Counted from the stretch's first letter, positions 19,033 to 30,104 are shown. The stretch: 64,000 bases of DNA from Isochrysis galbana (GCA_018136815.1 CM030932.1:9674429-9738428), one strand, 5' to 3'. Numbers and translations are program-made. Notes: generated by a model from the sequence alone, not told the origin.

Positions 19033-20856
19033 GAAGGCGGAGGTGAGACGTGAACACGACACACACCAGCTCTCAAGATTTCGGATCAACATTGGGCGCG
19101 AACGCGTGGGGCCGGGCCAGGAGGCTTTTGGGGTTACAGGCAGGCCCGGAACAGCCGGGTCGCGACCGGCCCGTCGCGCCGCACGGCCACTTGAAGAGCT
19201 GCACATCCAGGCGTCCAATCGAGCGCTTGTCGACGTCAATAGGGGCCGTGGCCCTGGGCGTCGGGCCGGATCGAATCGAGGCATTCCTGCGGTGCGAGGG
19301 GCCATGATGGGTTAGTGCGAGTGTGTGCGACCCTCAAGAACCAGCGTGCGACCTACCCTTGACCCCCCACCCTGCTCGCGAGAGCTCTGGGCTCTGCATG
19401 GCCACCACCTCCAGGCCATTCTTCGGCCGATCGCGGGCGATCGGACGTCGCGGAAGCTCCGCGTTTCTTTTAGTGATGCGCCCTACATTCACCACTCTGA
19501 TTCCCTCCCGTGAGCGCCTGCCTCAATCTCCCAAAATAGCCCGCCACGCGCGGGGGAAGGGAGGGGAGTCACTCACCGACGCCATTGCCCTTCGTGGGGC
19601 GGGAGGGGGTCGTTCGGAGGGGGAGGGAGTTGGCGGGGCAGGTAGGGGGGGACCCTAAGGAATCCTTGGACACCCAGGGGAGGTGGGAAATAGTGGTTAA
19701 AATGAGTGAGTGACCGAGCTACATATGCATATGCATAAGCCCCACATTGGGGAAATGTTCCGAAATCCGAAATCTGTGACCCCTCCCTACAAATAAATAA
19801 CTAGCCAGAAGAACAAGCCGTGAAGGGAGGCTAGAGGCTAGGCACTGGCGGCGGGAGCACCGCCGGCCGCCGGTGTCGACACGGGGCGACACCGTACGGG
19901 AGAGCTCGCCCAGAGCCCCACTGAGCGCACCGCGCAGATGCAGACGTATGGGGTGACACTCGGCGGAGACTCGGAAAGAGGAAAGAGGAGAGCTGGGGCG
20001 CGCGGAAGCAAAACACTCGGTGAGCGAAGGTGGGGGCTAGAACCTAGGGCGGGGGCTGCTGGCGACTAACTGCACCCAAGAGAAAGAGAACGAAAGAGGG
20101 ACGGATCCCGGAGAGACCGAAGGCAGGGAATACCAAAGGGGGGAACTGAGAGAGAGAGGGTCTTCTTTCATGGACATCTACATCCTTAGTGCGGCTCTTC
20201 CCCTTACCGCAACAGGGTAAAAAAATATGGCGGACGTATAGTGTTGCACCTTCTATTTCGAATAATAGAGTGCGGTTCTATACAAAAGGTGTTGGCCAAT
20301 CTGCGCCGGATCCACCGGCGGTCACCGGTTCGCATCGCGCGCCAGGAGGGCGGGAAGGACGCAAAACGCTACAGAGCAGTAGGGCCTTGCATAATGCACA
20401 ACAAACGAGGACGGAAGCCCACACGCATTCAATCACACAGTTGGCCTGCTCGATCCTCGTACTCGGCACCGGGTAGCAAATAGTAGCGAAGGGAAAGGGT
20501 GGAGAATCGAAGAGGCTCTCCTCATACATCGTGTACACGCACAGCTGAAGTTGACCAAATACGAGTCGACATGTCACACCGCATGCTCACATTGCTACAC
20601 CATGCGGTTGTGGCGCGCAAGCGGCAGCGTGGGTTCTGCGCCTGGATCGCGACCGCACGCCACATCAACGTCAGCCGGGCGGTCGGCTCCAGTTTGCAAT
20701 AATAAGCGCAGGCAATATCGATATGGACTTTCCCCGGCCCGAGCGGAAGAGCACGAGCGGTAGCGCGGCAGGAAGCAGAGGGCCGTCCACCGCACCCTCC
20801 TCAAAGGTGATCCTTCGTATCGCTCGGCCCACTCGGCGAACGACTTCCGCGTGAGC
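19033..20856. other. Non-coding stretch
   Basis: GC-rich sequence with overlapping short frames on both strands but no motif I recognise. Nothing resembling the missing ascorbate peroxidase exons is present. It may hold the 3' untranslated region of the minus-strand MYB gene near its right end. Confidence 0.4.
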
Positions 20857-22032
20857 TTACGACACTTCAGGCGTCACCCTGCCAACGAGCGCCGCCTCCA
20901 GCTCGGGGAACGGCGCACCGACGGTCCTCCCCTCGTCGATCGCCGCCATCTGCAGGCGGTGCCAGCGGTTGCGAATCGCGTGCTCGGTGCGCCCTTGCAG
21001 CCGCTCAGCGATGCGGTTCCACCGGCGGCCATTCTCTGCGACGGAGCGGATGATCTCTAGGTCCTCTTCGTGCGTCCACGAATGGCGGGGCTCGGAGTTG
21101 GTGCGCTTCGGGCGCGCGGACGTTGGCTTGGCGCCCCCCCGGGCGCTTGCGGAACCGCCGGCGGCCGAAGACGAGTCGATCAGCTGCAGTCGAGCCCACC
21201 TGTTGCGCACGGCATCGTCAGAGCGGCCGGGAAGGCGTGTCGAGATGGCGCGCCACTTTGTGCCCAGTTCTGACACGCCCGCGCGGATGGCCTCATCCTC
21301 CCACGGTAGCCACTCCTTGCGCGACTGCACGGAGCCAACCGGCATGATGCGGGACGTCAGCGGCAGGTCAGCGACGGCCTCGCCGTCCGTGTTGGCTTGC
21401 TCGATGGGCTTCGGCATGGGATTGCACGGAGTGTGTCTCAATGACGTCGAGTCGAATCCCTCAAAGTCGATGGCGAGGCCATCTCCTTCTGAGTCGGAAT
21501 CGGCCGATGTGGATGGGTGGGGTGAGTCCATGTAGCTCGAGAAGGCGGCAGGCAAGCTGTCAAAATCTTCGAATCCAGGCGAGGCGGCGGGCGCAACGAG
21601 CTGCCAGAGCAGCTCGTCGACGTGGTCATCCGGCGGTGTGACGAGCATCTTGAACTCAGAGAGGAGCGCGTCGTCGATGCCGAGGTCAAAGATGGCGGGG
21701 ATGGCCGCGTCAGCTAGATGTGCCGCCGCATCGATGGGCGCCGAGACGCCGTAGCTCTCGCTGGGCTTTGCGCGTTTTGCTGGCGAAGCGTGCAGACCGC
21801 CTTGGTCTAGGTAGCAAAGCGTGCTGTCGGTGGCACGACTCCGCTTGGCGGGCGAGGTGACGAGCGCGTCAAGCGCGCGAAAGTGGGAGAGGACAGGCGA
21901 CATGGCTTGCTCGCTTTGTGCGCGCGCAGGTCGGGGCGTCTTCCGTGGAGAGGGGAGGGGGCTACGCGGAGGAGGAAGAGTTGGGCGGCGCGTTGCGTGT
22001 GGCGAGCCCGGCGGCGGAGGAGGGTTGAGCAA
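20857..22032 (-). CDS. Two-repeat MYB transcription factor
   Basis: DNA-binding protein of 391 residues in one frame. Two MYB/SANT repeats sit in the C-terminal half. The first runs from EWLPWEDEAIRAGV to AVRNRWARL and the second from HSWTHEEDLEIIRSV to AIRNRWHRL, each with the regularly spaced Trp/aromatic residues and recognition helix. They are separated by a basic Ser/Ala linker of about 35 residues, longer than in plant R2R3 factors. The N-terminal half is Pro-rich with two SPAKR motifs, plausible nuclear or kinase-target sites, and acidic Asp/Ser segments that could activate transcription. The target genes are not evident. The upstream side is a long CT/GA tract on which the start of transcription probably lies; an ATG further downstream at the AMSPVLSH segment is an alternative start. 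Confidence 0.85.
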   Translation of the reverse strand: MLNPPPPPGSPHATRRPTLPPPRSPLPSPRKTPRPARAQSEQAMSPVLSHFRALDALVTSPAKRSRATDSTLCYLDQGGLHASPAKRAKPSESYGVSAPIDAAAHLADAAIPAIFDLGIDDALLSEFKMLVTPPDDHVDELLWQLVAPAASPGFEDFDSLPAAFSSYMDSPHPSTSADSDSEGDGLAIDFEGFDSTSLRHTPCNPMPKPIEQANTDGEAVADLPLTSRIMPVGSVQSRKEWLPWEDEAIRAGVSELGTKWRAISTRLPGRSDDAVRNRWARLQLIDSSSAAGGSASARGGAKPTSARPKRTNSEPRHSWTHEEDLEIIRSVAENGRRWNRIAERLQGRTEHAIRNRWHRLQMAAIDEGRTVGAPFPELEAALVGRVTPEVS

Positions 22033-22834
22033 GGAGTCGTAGGAAGAGGGGGGGGCGGGGGCGGGAGCTGGGGCGGCGTGGGTGGGAGGGCTTTGAGGCG
22101 AGACGGAAGGAAGGATGGGAGCGGGGAAAGTGGGTGCGTGGGGAAGAGGTGGCGAGGCGAGAGAGGGGAAGGGAGCACGCCAGGAGGGTGAGGAAGGAGG
22201 AGGGGCTGGGGAGCGGCGGGGCGAGGAGGGGGACGGGGGATGGGGGTGGGGACGAGCGGGCGGGCGGAGGGCAGCGGCTGGTGGTGGTTGGAGGGGGGCC
22301 GGTGTGTGTGTGTGTGTGGAGGGGGGAGGGGGGGGGGAAGAGGGGCGTGTGGCGAGGCCGACAAACCGCGGTCGGGCGACTCCGCTTCCTTGCAGCGGCG
22401 GGCGCCTTTGCGTTCCCCCCCCCGCCCCCCGCCCCCCCCCCCCCCCCTCTCTCTCTCTCTCTCTCCCGTTCCTTTCTTATACTCTCTCCCCCCATCCCGC
22501 GGGTGGGGGAGGGAAGAAAGGAGAAGAGGAGATGTGACGAGAAGAGAGAGTGGGGGGGGGGGCAACACGAAAGAAGGAGAGAAGAGGAAGGAGAGAAGAG
22601 TAAGGAGAGAAGAAGAAGGAGAGGAAGAGAGAGGGAGGAGAAGTTGAGAGAGATAGGGAGAGAAGGCGAGGTGGAGACAGGAGAGAACGAGCAGGGAGAG
22701 AGGGAGGAGGAGGAGAGTAGTGAGAAGAGTACGGACGCACACACCTCTTCTCTCTCTCTCTCTCACCTCTCTCTCTCTTCTCTCTCTTTCCCTCGCCTCT
22801 CTCTTACTGCCTCTCCCCCTCTCCCTCTCTCTCT

Positions 22835-22898
<64 letters not shown>

Positions 22899-23251
22899 GA
22901 GTGTCGGCTAAAGAACTCTGTGTGGCCCTTCTTCGTTCCTTCCTCGTCGTTGAGAGAAGACCTCCGAGGGAAGGAAGGAAGATCAAACGGCAGAGAGAGA
23001 GAGAAGAAAGGAGGTGCGGGGGGGGGTGGCGCGTGGCGCGTGGGGAGCGGCGGGGGGGGGGGGGGGGGGGAGAGAGAGAGGGTGGCAGCAGCTCTGAGTA
23101 CTTTAAAAAGAGAGAGAGAGGGTGAGAGTGGAGTGTCTGAGGATACTGGAAGGGAGAGATATAAGAGGCAGGCGGACAGAAAGACAGAGGGAAAGAGGGA
23201 GAGGGGGGAAGAGACACACAGAGAGAGAGAGAGCAGAGAGTAGAGAGAGTA

Positions 23252-23297
<46 letters not shown>

Positions 23298-23752
23298 AGC
23301 GCCTCCCCCCCCTTTACCCTCCATTCCCTGGCCTTCTCTTTTCTTTCTCCGACCCTCTCTCTCTCTGTCGCCACCCCACCCACTCTCCCCTTCTCTTCTC
23401 TACCTCGAGCTCAGGAAGCAGGGAGATCCGCCGAGATCGCAGCCGTGGCGCTGCCCCCCCCCCGCGGGTGGCGCGAAACCTCCTCTCCCCTCTCCCGCGA
23501 GTCTTCCCCCCCCGCCCCCCCCCCCCCCCCCCCAGGAGAGAGAGAGAGAGAGAGAGGAGGACCTGGAGGAGTTGAATGAGGTGGAGATCGCCTTTTGGGC
23601 GGTTGGGCGTCACTTGTCTTGCATCCACGGAGTTTTTTTGTTTTCACTGCTGACTGTGCGTGAAGGCACCCTAGAGGGGCGGGGGAGGGGAGGGGAGGGG
23701 AGGGAGAGAGAGGGGGGGGGGGGGGGGGGGGAGGGAGAGAGAGAGAGAGAGC
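22033..23752. repeat. Long GA/CT and poly-G/C microsatellite region
   Basis: Mostly simple sequence: (CT)n at 22740-22893, (GA)n at 23220-23294 and 23535-23555, G or C runs at 22430-22446, 23050-23070, 23510-23533 and 23711-23730. The long open frames across it are low-complexity (Ser-Leu, Arg-Glu) and not genes. Confidence 0.85.
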
Positions 23753-24195
23753 CTAGATGGGAAATACGGTTCGGGGGCCTAAAAATACGGCCGAATGCAA
23801 AGCGCTCCTGCGTACAGTATGCAGTATGCAGTATGCAGTATGCGGTATGGGTGCACCATTAAGAAAACAGGACTCCAAAGTTTCTGAAGCTTTCTTGCTC
23901 CCATCGGCCATTGGGCCCCGGGCTCCGCCCGGGGGTTCTTATTTCTTGTTTGAGGTTTCTTAGGGGCGGGGCGGGGGGGGGGGTTCTTATTTCTTGCGAA
24001 GACAAAAGTCGAGTGCGCGCCAACTCCAACCCCACCCCTTCCGCCTTGCAAGGGCCTTGCAGCTTGCAGCATGGAGCGCGGCCAGCTGGCGCGCGCACTC
24101 GTACTCGTACTCACGCATCACGTCTACTCACGGCTCGGCGTCTCGGCGTGGCCCGCATCCCGCATGCTTGGCGGCCGCGCCGCGCCCGAGGCCCA
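23753..24195. repeat. MITE-end copy, short tandem repeat and unassigned sequence
   Basis: One terminal repeat of the 3459-type MITE (GCCTAGATGGGAAATACG) begins at 23752, immediately after a GA microsatellite; the opposite end is not found nearby. A GCAGTAT unit repeats from 23817 to 23845. Nothing coding is evident before the gap. Confidence 0.5.
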
Positions 24196-24295
24196 NNNNN
24201 NNNNNNNNNNNNNNNNNNNNNNNNNNNNNNNNNNNNNNNNNNNNNNNNNNNNNNNNNNNNNNNNNNNNNNNNNNNNNNNNNNNNNNNNNNNNNNN
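24196..24295. other. Assembly gap (100 N)
   Basis: A run of exactly 100 N. Unlike the other two gaps, it does not visibly cut a gene. Confidence 0.99.
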
Positions 24296-25044
24296 AAGGG
24301 GGGAGAAGCCAAGGGAGAGAGGCTCCCTTGGTAAGGGCGGCTCTCCCCCTAACCGCGACACTCCATGAGCTCCCCGCAAGAACCGCGTTCCGCGCTAGCT
24401 GCCGGCGCGCCCTCGCAGGCAATCTCCAAGCGAGTGAGATCAGCCTTAGCCTTGCTCTGGCCATGAACCATGAACCGCGTCCCATATACATATACTTGCC
24501 CCGATAGCCAGTAGCTCGAAGTGCTAGCAATTTGCAAATGTAACACACATCCAAAGACTGTGCCAGGGGTTCTTGCTTCTCCCTTAACTTTCTCAGCATG
24601 CAGGTGGATGCTAGACTCGGGCACAGCATGCACAATCCATACTACTACCGGACACGAAACTAGGTCCAGAGGATCAAAAATAGTTCCCGAGAAGCGTCTG
24701 CATCTGTGTCGCCACCCACTTGTCTATGTCGTCGTGAAACATCCCGGCTAGCACGATCGATGCACGGTTCGATGCGAGAGACGTGCTCGCCTCCACCTAG
24801 CGCTCTATTGAATGCGCAGTCTAGAAAGGCTAGACGGAATGAAGCAACTAGCTGCTTTCCACCTGTTTTTGAGGGGATTTGAAGGTGTTGGTGGAACTCA
24901 GGATCCCCTCGGAATTTTGCAGGGTAACAGTCACGGCACGCTGCGGCTTCAAATGGCACCATCCTTGACGAATCGCGTGCAGGTTGACCATCTTTTAGTG
25001 AGCTTTGCTCATGGAGATGGCAACATTGAGGAGTTACCAAGTCA
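24296..25044. other. Non-coding stretch downstream of the 196-aa gene
   Basis: No supported gene. The right part presumably contains the 3' untranslated region of the minus-strand gene ending at 25045. Confidence 0.4.
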
Positions 25045-25635
25045 TCACGGCGTCGAAGTGCTGCCAAAGGGCGGATCCGGGTAGGTGGGTGGCATGGATG
25101 GTGGGTCCATGCTGAGCGTTTGCATAGTCGTGAGGCCCATGCCGGGCTTCATCAGCGAAACGTATGTAAGACGTCCTTCCGGCCCAACGCTGACCTCAAC
25201 GAGACCGGTGTTCTTGCCACAAACTCCAAAGAGCTTGATGGACATGAAGTACTTGCCGAGCTTGTTGCAGAGCTCACCGAACTTGTTGGGTTCCTCCGCC
25301 ACATACTGTCCCGCTGCATCACGGAAGTAGACGCACTTGAGCATCCCTTCGCCCGGCCGCAGAGTGGAGACGTACGCGGTCTGATAGCCAAAGGGGTTGA
25401 CGTTAACGGTGGTGATGCCATAGTTCTCTCCGTTCACACCGATGTTGGCGAAGCCGATCCATCCGAGGTAGTCGTTGACGAAATCGATGCACTTGGTCAG
25501 CACACCAGGCGTCGTCGTCGCGCCCTCCGTCTCCGTGGCAGAGGCGGCCTTGCTGGCCGCCTCCTCCTGCCTCCGCTTCTTGATGAAAGCGAGGCTTGGG
25601 GCAGCACCATAGGGCGTCGGCGTGGGGCTAGGCAT
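25045..25635 (-). CDS. Unknown 196-residue cytosolic protein
   Basis: A single clean frame with ordinary amino-acid composition, unlike the low-complexity frames around it. A short polar N-terminus with an Ala/Glu helix (KKRRQEEAASKAASA) is followed by a globular domain of about 130 residues: FVNDYLGWIGFANIGV, GYQTAYVSTLRPGEGMLKCVYFRD, FGELCNKLGKYFMSIKLFGVCGKNTG and LVEVSVGPEGRLTYVSL. It has three Cys residues and a Pro-rich tail. There is no signal peptide or membrane segment. I do not recognise the family; the alternating hydrophobic pattern suggests beta strands with two helices. The ATG at 25633 is the first in frame and follows a (GT)n tract likely to be the 5' untranslated region. Confidence 0.65.
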   Translation of the reverse strand: MPSPTPTPYGAAPSLAFIKKRRQEEAASKAASATETEGATTTPGVLTKCIDFVNDYLGWIGFANIGVNGENYGITTVNVNPFGYQTAYVSTLRPGEGMLKCVYFRDAAGQYVAEEPNKFGELCNKLGKYFMSIKLFGVCGKNTGLVEVSVGPEGRLTYVSLMKPGMGLTTMQTLSMDPPSMPPTYPDPPFGSTSTP

Positions 25636-26387
25636 CCTTGGTTGACGGTGTAGGAGGTGTGTGTGTGTGTTGTGCTTATGTGCTTGTGAGTGCGTTAGTG
25701 GGTGTTACGAGAGAGGGGGAGGGGGGGGGCGGAGGAAAGAGAGTGGGAGGGAGGGGGCGCGCTCTTGAGGAGAGTTGCGACAAGGAGGCGCGACGACCAA
25801 CGAGAAGAAGTGCGTGGGCGGCGAGAGAGGGAAGCGGAGGTAAGCATATTGACGCGAGAAATGATAGAATAAAACGGAGTGATAGGAGGAGAGACGAGAG
25901 CGAGAGAGAAGAGTGGGATTTGGAGGAGAGGAAAAGAGAGGCAGTCCCAGAGAGTGAAGAAAAGGCAAGGGGAAGTGATATAATAAAACTGGGTGAGAAG
26001 AGGAGAGATGATAGTGGGAGAGAAGAGGAGAAAGAGGAGAGGGGCAGTCCCAGAGAGCGGAGAAAGGGCCGGGGGGGGGGGGGGATTTGCGAGACGTGCG
26101 GCGTGGCACGCGCCGCAGGGAGACTCGAGGGACGTAAAGGAATGGGGAATATCACGTGAAGAAAGAGAAGTTGCCCGAGGTAGAGGGCGAGAGGGGCAGG
26201 GAGAGGAGAGAGGGGGGGGCACGACGACTCCGAACGGCATAGGGATGAGGATCGTATTCCAAGGGAACGGGGGGGAAGCTAAGCGTATTCCATCGACAGG
26301 TGGACGCAGGCGAGACGGGAGAACTGCCGTGAGTCATAGAGAACAGAGCGGCGGAGAGAGAGAAGATCGCCCGCGGGTGCGATGCGG

Positions 26388-26470
<83 letters not shown>

Positions 26471-26550
26471 CCTCTCCCTCTCTCCCCCTCCCCCCCCCCC
26501 CCCCTCTGTCTCTCTCCCTCTCTCCTTCTCTCCCTCTCTCCCTCCGTCGG

Positions 26551-26613
<63 letters not shown>

Positions 26614-27182
26614 GCGATCCCCCCCCCCTTTCGTTTGAGTGGGGGCGGCAGCCGACGAGACTTCGGTTTCGGCAGCTCTGCGCGCGCGCCAGCACCCGCG
26701 CGCGCGGAAGTAGGAGTAAAGAGGAGTACACTATCTATCCCTCTCGCTCGCTCCCCCCCCCCCCTCTCCTGGGCCTCCTCGCTGTCCACTTATCTCCTTA
26801 GGGCCGGTCTACGCGACCGCCGATCGTGAATCGAGACCCTTATTTTCGAAAAACAAGGTCTCGATTTTCGAAAATCGGGAGTCTGGATCTCGAAAAACAA
26901 GGAAAACAAGAGAGGGTCGAAATCGAGACCCCACAGGCCACTGGCAACTCTTGTTTTTCAACCCCCGACTTTCTGCGGCCCGACGCGGGGGGGGGGCGCG
27001 GGCGCGCGGGCGCGCGGGCGCGCTACTGCTTGGCTCCTCCAACTGCGTCACGGGGTCTGGCGGCTGTGCCAGGCGCTCGGATGCGCTGTGCATCTGGTAC
27101 AAGGACCAGCTGGTATGGGGCCTCTGCCTCTGCCTAAGCCCGCGCACAGTCCACCCTTGTACCGCCACATCGAGCTATGATC
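25636..27182. repeat. GA/CT microsatellites and unassigned GC-rich sequence
   Basis: Simple (CT)n at 26390-26470, (GA)n at 26553-26610, and G/C runs near 26068-26082 and 26495-26510. From 26820 there is a short repeated CTCGATTTTCGAAAATCG-like pattern containing TTTTCGAAAA palindromes (26838-26900). No supported gene. Confidence 0.7.
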
Positions 27183-27460
27183 CTAGATAGGAAATACGTA
27201 TTCACCGTATTTGTACGCAGACCAAAAACAGACCGTATTTGCCGTATTTGAAACCCCCTCCGTAATTTGCCCCCGTATTTGGAAGTAGAAGTAGAAGTAG
27301 TGAAGTAGTAGCTGTCGGAGCGACGCTCGTTTCCTCTTTGGAAACGAATCGCGGAGGCGCACCGGCGGCTAGCGCGGCGCACGGTTCATCCGGGGCTGCA
27401 TATTTTTTGCATATTTTCTCTGCATATTTGGGTAACAAAAACTGCATATTTCTACCTGGG
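27183..27460. mobile_element. Diverged MITE of the ATACG family
   Basis: Begins CCTAGATAGGAAATACGTATTCACCGTATTTG, closely matching the left end of the MITE at 3459, and ends about 27450 with GCATATTTCTACCTGGG, a degenerate version of the inverted end. The interior (GAAGTAG repeats near 27283-27310) differs from the 3.4-kb copy. No target duplication is clear. Confidence 0.45.
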
Positions 27461-27984
27461 CCTAGTGGTTCGTGGTTCCTTGCACCGGCGATACCTGAAC
27501 GCTCGACTTAGCCTAAAAACGCTAGGAGCTAGGAGCACGCAAGGAGGTAAGCCAGGCGGGAGGGCAAAGCAGGCGACAAGGGAGGCGACAAAGGAGGCGA
27601 GGGCAAAGAGGGCAAATGTAGGATGATGCGACGGTGACTAGTGACAAGCCTACAAGGAGGGGACATAGAAACGCAGACGACTTCTAAAACAAAAAGGTCG
27701 ATTGCGGATGCGACAGAGTGGAGAGTGGGGGTGTAGAAAGTTTTTGCTGCGTGAAAAGAAAGCAACGGGTCCACGGCCGCGTGTGCGGTGAGACTATTAA
27801 AAAGGCTTGTTCAAAGAAAGAGTACATTGATTGATGCAACTCCTCCAAACCAAATGCGAAGTGCGACTAGGGCTAGGGTCACAACCTCAGCCTCTCATCC
27901 ATGTGATACGCACGGCCGGCTCGCAAACTCCTCACCCAGCAGCTCCCCGTGAGAGGGGCGGACACGCTGCGCTTAATAGCGGGT
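27461..27984. other. Non-coding spacer and distal 3' region
   Basis: No gene. Contains the second copy of a short dispersed repeat (27769-27793) also found at 4825-4850. The right end is probably the end of the peroxiredoxin transcript. Confidence 0.4.
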
Positions 27985-28056
27985 ACATTCTCCGCCCGCT
28001 GCCCGTGACGCCAAGTTGGCGACATGTTTTCGGGCAGCGCGGGCATCATCTTTGGG
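27985..28056 (-). promoter_or_regulatory. Type II SECIS element of the selenoperoxiredoxin mRNA
   Basis: Reading the minus strand about 110 nt after the stop codon, the order is that of a eukaryotic SECIS: ATGA quartet (28049-28046), a 5' arm GCCCGCGCTGCCCG, unpaired AAAA (28030-28027), a mini-stem formed by CGCCA and TGGCG, and a 3' arm CGGGCAGCGGGC followed by GGA (27993-27991). The arms pair over 12 bp with a two-base bulge. Unpaired adenines plus a mini-stem above the helix define the type II form. Such an element recruits SECIS-binding protein and the selenocysteine elongation factor so that an in-frame UGA is decoded as selenocysteine. I derived the pairing by hand. Confidence 0.88.
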
Positions 28057-28161
28057 AGATGCGGACAGCGTGGTCACAACGGAACCTGGCACAGGCACCA
28101 TGAATGAAAGCAGGACTCAGCGACGACGGAGTTGCGACCCACACCCGGCTGCGTCCAAGCT

Positions 28162-28990
28162 CTAGAGCTCCTCTTTGTCTAGCGCCTTGATGGCAGCGAT
28201 GACTGCTGGTGCAAGGGTCGACTCTGGGAAGTCATCGCCGGCGGGGTCATCAGGGCGCTCTGCGATTGAGAAGACCTTGAAGGTGCCGTCGACGATGTAC
28301 GCAGCGAAGCGTTTGCACCGGTTGAGCAGGCCGAGACCCCTCGGCCCCGGATGCACGAGCTCGACGCCCAAGGCGGCCGTGAGCGACGAGGTCGGGTCGC
28401 CCATCATCGTGATGAATCCATTTGACTTGTCGATACCCTGGTCCTTGCCCCAGGCGTCCATAACCGCGCCGTCATTCACGCAGTAGACGATAACTTCGTC
28501 GATCCCGAGCTCCTTGAGTGCGTCCGCGTGCTCAAGGTAGCCTGGGACCTGACGTGTCGATCAGGTGGGCGTAAAAGCGCCTGGAAGGCCAACGAGGATC
28601 ACCTGCAGCCAGCCGTTGACACTGCCAGTCAGCAGAGGAGTGCGACGGGAGCGCGCACGAGACTCGGCGGAGTTTCGCTGTGCATAACAACGAGTCCAAT
28701 CGCCATCTGCGAGCAGTGTTAATACAGCTCGCGCTCCGCTAGCTCTCCCGTCCTCGTTCCACCACCTCTCTTCCCCCTCCCTGCTCTTCTCTCTCCTGCC
28801 TCGCTGTCTTCCAAAAGCCAGCCACGCGAGCATGCCTTACCTTCTTGCCGGCAACGCGCCTGGCAAGGTCAACCTTGTCGGGAGGGAATCCATAGTCGAG
28901 CGTGATTCCCTCGGGCACCCTGTCCCCCACGCTGATCGCGCCTACGCCCGCGGCAAGCAGCAGGGCGAGCCGAGCGGCGGCCGACGCCAT
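28162..28990 (-). CDS. Selenocysteine-containing peroxiredoxin (PRDX5/PrxII type)
   Basis: Thiol- or selenol-dependent peroxidase. Exon 1 (28990-28841, 50 codons) has a hydrophobic leader MASAAARLALLLAAGVGA; the intron is GTAAGG...CTGCAG (28840-28603); exon 2 is 28602-28162. The protein would be 196 residues. At residue 64 the frame has TGA (28563-28561) exactly where the family has its peroxidatic Cys: LVGLPGAFTPT-U-STRQVPGY. The flanking protein is unmistakably PrxII-like (ELGIDEVIVYCVND, GDPTSSLTAALGVEL, RFAAYIVDGTFKVFSI) and stays open to TAG 28162. A SECIS lies in the 3' untranslated region. Cys91 is a candidate resolving residue. The leader suggests organelle or secretory targeting. A decayed gene is unlikely given the intact frame and SECIS. 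Confidence 0.93.
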
Positions 28991-29732
28991 TGTCCCGCAG
29001 CCGACGGTGGTCGCCAAGTAGTCTACGGGTAAAACCAAGACGATCAGAGGGGAGGGGGTGGGAAGGGGCGCGGGCCAACAACAAAACTCACCCCCCCCCC
29101 CCCGCGGCCCCGGAGGTCTCCGCGAGAGCGCAGCGGGGAGGGGAGGGGGGCGGGGGGCGGGGGGGCGGGGGGGATTCTCCCCCCTCCCCCCCCCCCCCTT
29201 CGTTCTCCCCCGCCCCCCTCCCCCTCCCGCGCTCTGGACTGCACGAAGCGTGAGGAGGGGGGGGGAGGGGGGGCTACTAACATTAAAGTAAGCCTCGAGA
29301 GCACGAGAGAGAGAGAGAGTGAGAGGAGAGAGGAGAGCACAGGAGGGGGAGGTGGCGCGCCTCGTGGCCGGCGGGCGGGGGGGGGCGGGGGGGGGGGGGG
29401 AGGACGGGGGGGGGGGGGGGGCGCGGGGGGCGCGGGGGGGGGGGGCGTCTTCCCCCTAATGGGGGGGGGGGGGTTGTTGGGGGAAAGGGGGGGCGGGGGG
29501 AGGGCGAGAAGGGCGAGATGCAATTGGAGGGGCGCGCGGGGCCCACCAATCCGGGGTCGCACACACAGGATAAAGGAAGGACGGTACTGTAAACAAACCC
29601 TAGATCCACGCACCACGCGCCCTCCCTCTCACTTCTCTCTCTCCTCGTCTCGCGTCTCTTCTCTTTCCACTTCACACCTGAAGAGGCCCAAAGTTTTGCG
29701 GTGGGGAGGGTGGGGCCAAGGTTCCCCACACA

Positions 29733-29796
<64 letters not shown>

Positions 29797-30104
29797 GCCT
29801 CCCTCCTCTCTCCGCTTCAACCCCTCTCTCCAAGCGAGGAGGGCTACTAAAGAAACCATCGGAGCAAGATCTCCCTTGAGCCACCCATTCTCTTCGGTCG
29901 GAAAACGAAGAGAAACCTCCGATCCATCCCGCTCCCCTCTCTCCCGCCCCCCGCCCCCCGCCCCCCGCCCCCCCTTCCTCCCTTCCTCCCTCTAACAGAG
30001 AATAAAAGAGAAAGAACGAGAGAGCGGCAAGCCTCTCTCGCCCCTCCACAGGGAGAGAGAGAGAGAGGGAGAGGGAGAGGGAGAGAGAGAGGGAGAGGGC
30101 GGCA
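28991..30104. promoter_or_regulatory. Divergent intergenic region with dense G tracts
   Basis: Lies head to head between the peroxiredoxin (minus) and zeaxanthin epoxidase (plus). From 29130 to 29520 the plus strand has many runs of four to eleven G separated by one to a few bases, capable in principle of G-quadruplex formation, and C runs on the complementary arm near 29180-29200. A (CT)n tract spans 29730-29790. No gene is supported; promoter function is inferred from position. Confidence 0.5.

Noticed and set aside
22134-23862. Very long open frames (up to 369 codons) on both strands
   Set aside because: They are translations of (CT)n, (GA)n and poly-G/C tracts with Ser-Leu or Arg-Glu composition; all frames are open for the same reason.
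24660-25067. 135-codon minus-strand frame downstream of the unknown gene
   Set aside because: It overlaps the end of the better 25045 gene in another phase and shows no domain-like pattern.
26382-26829. Ser-Leu-rich frame resembling a repeat protein
   Set aside because: It is a microsatellite (CT)n/(GA)n translation without any folded segment.
28561-28563. The peroxiredoxin TGA as a simple nonsense mutation
   Set aside because: It falls exactly on the catalytic residue, the frame is intact downstream, and a SECIS is present; a random nonsense mutation would not explain all three.
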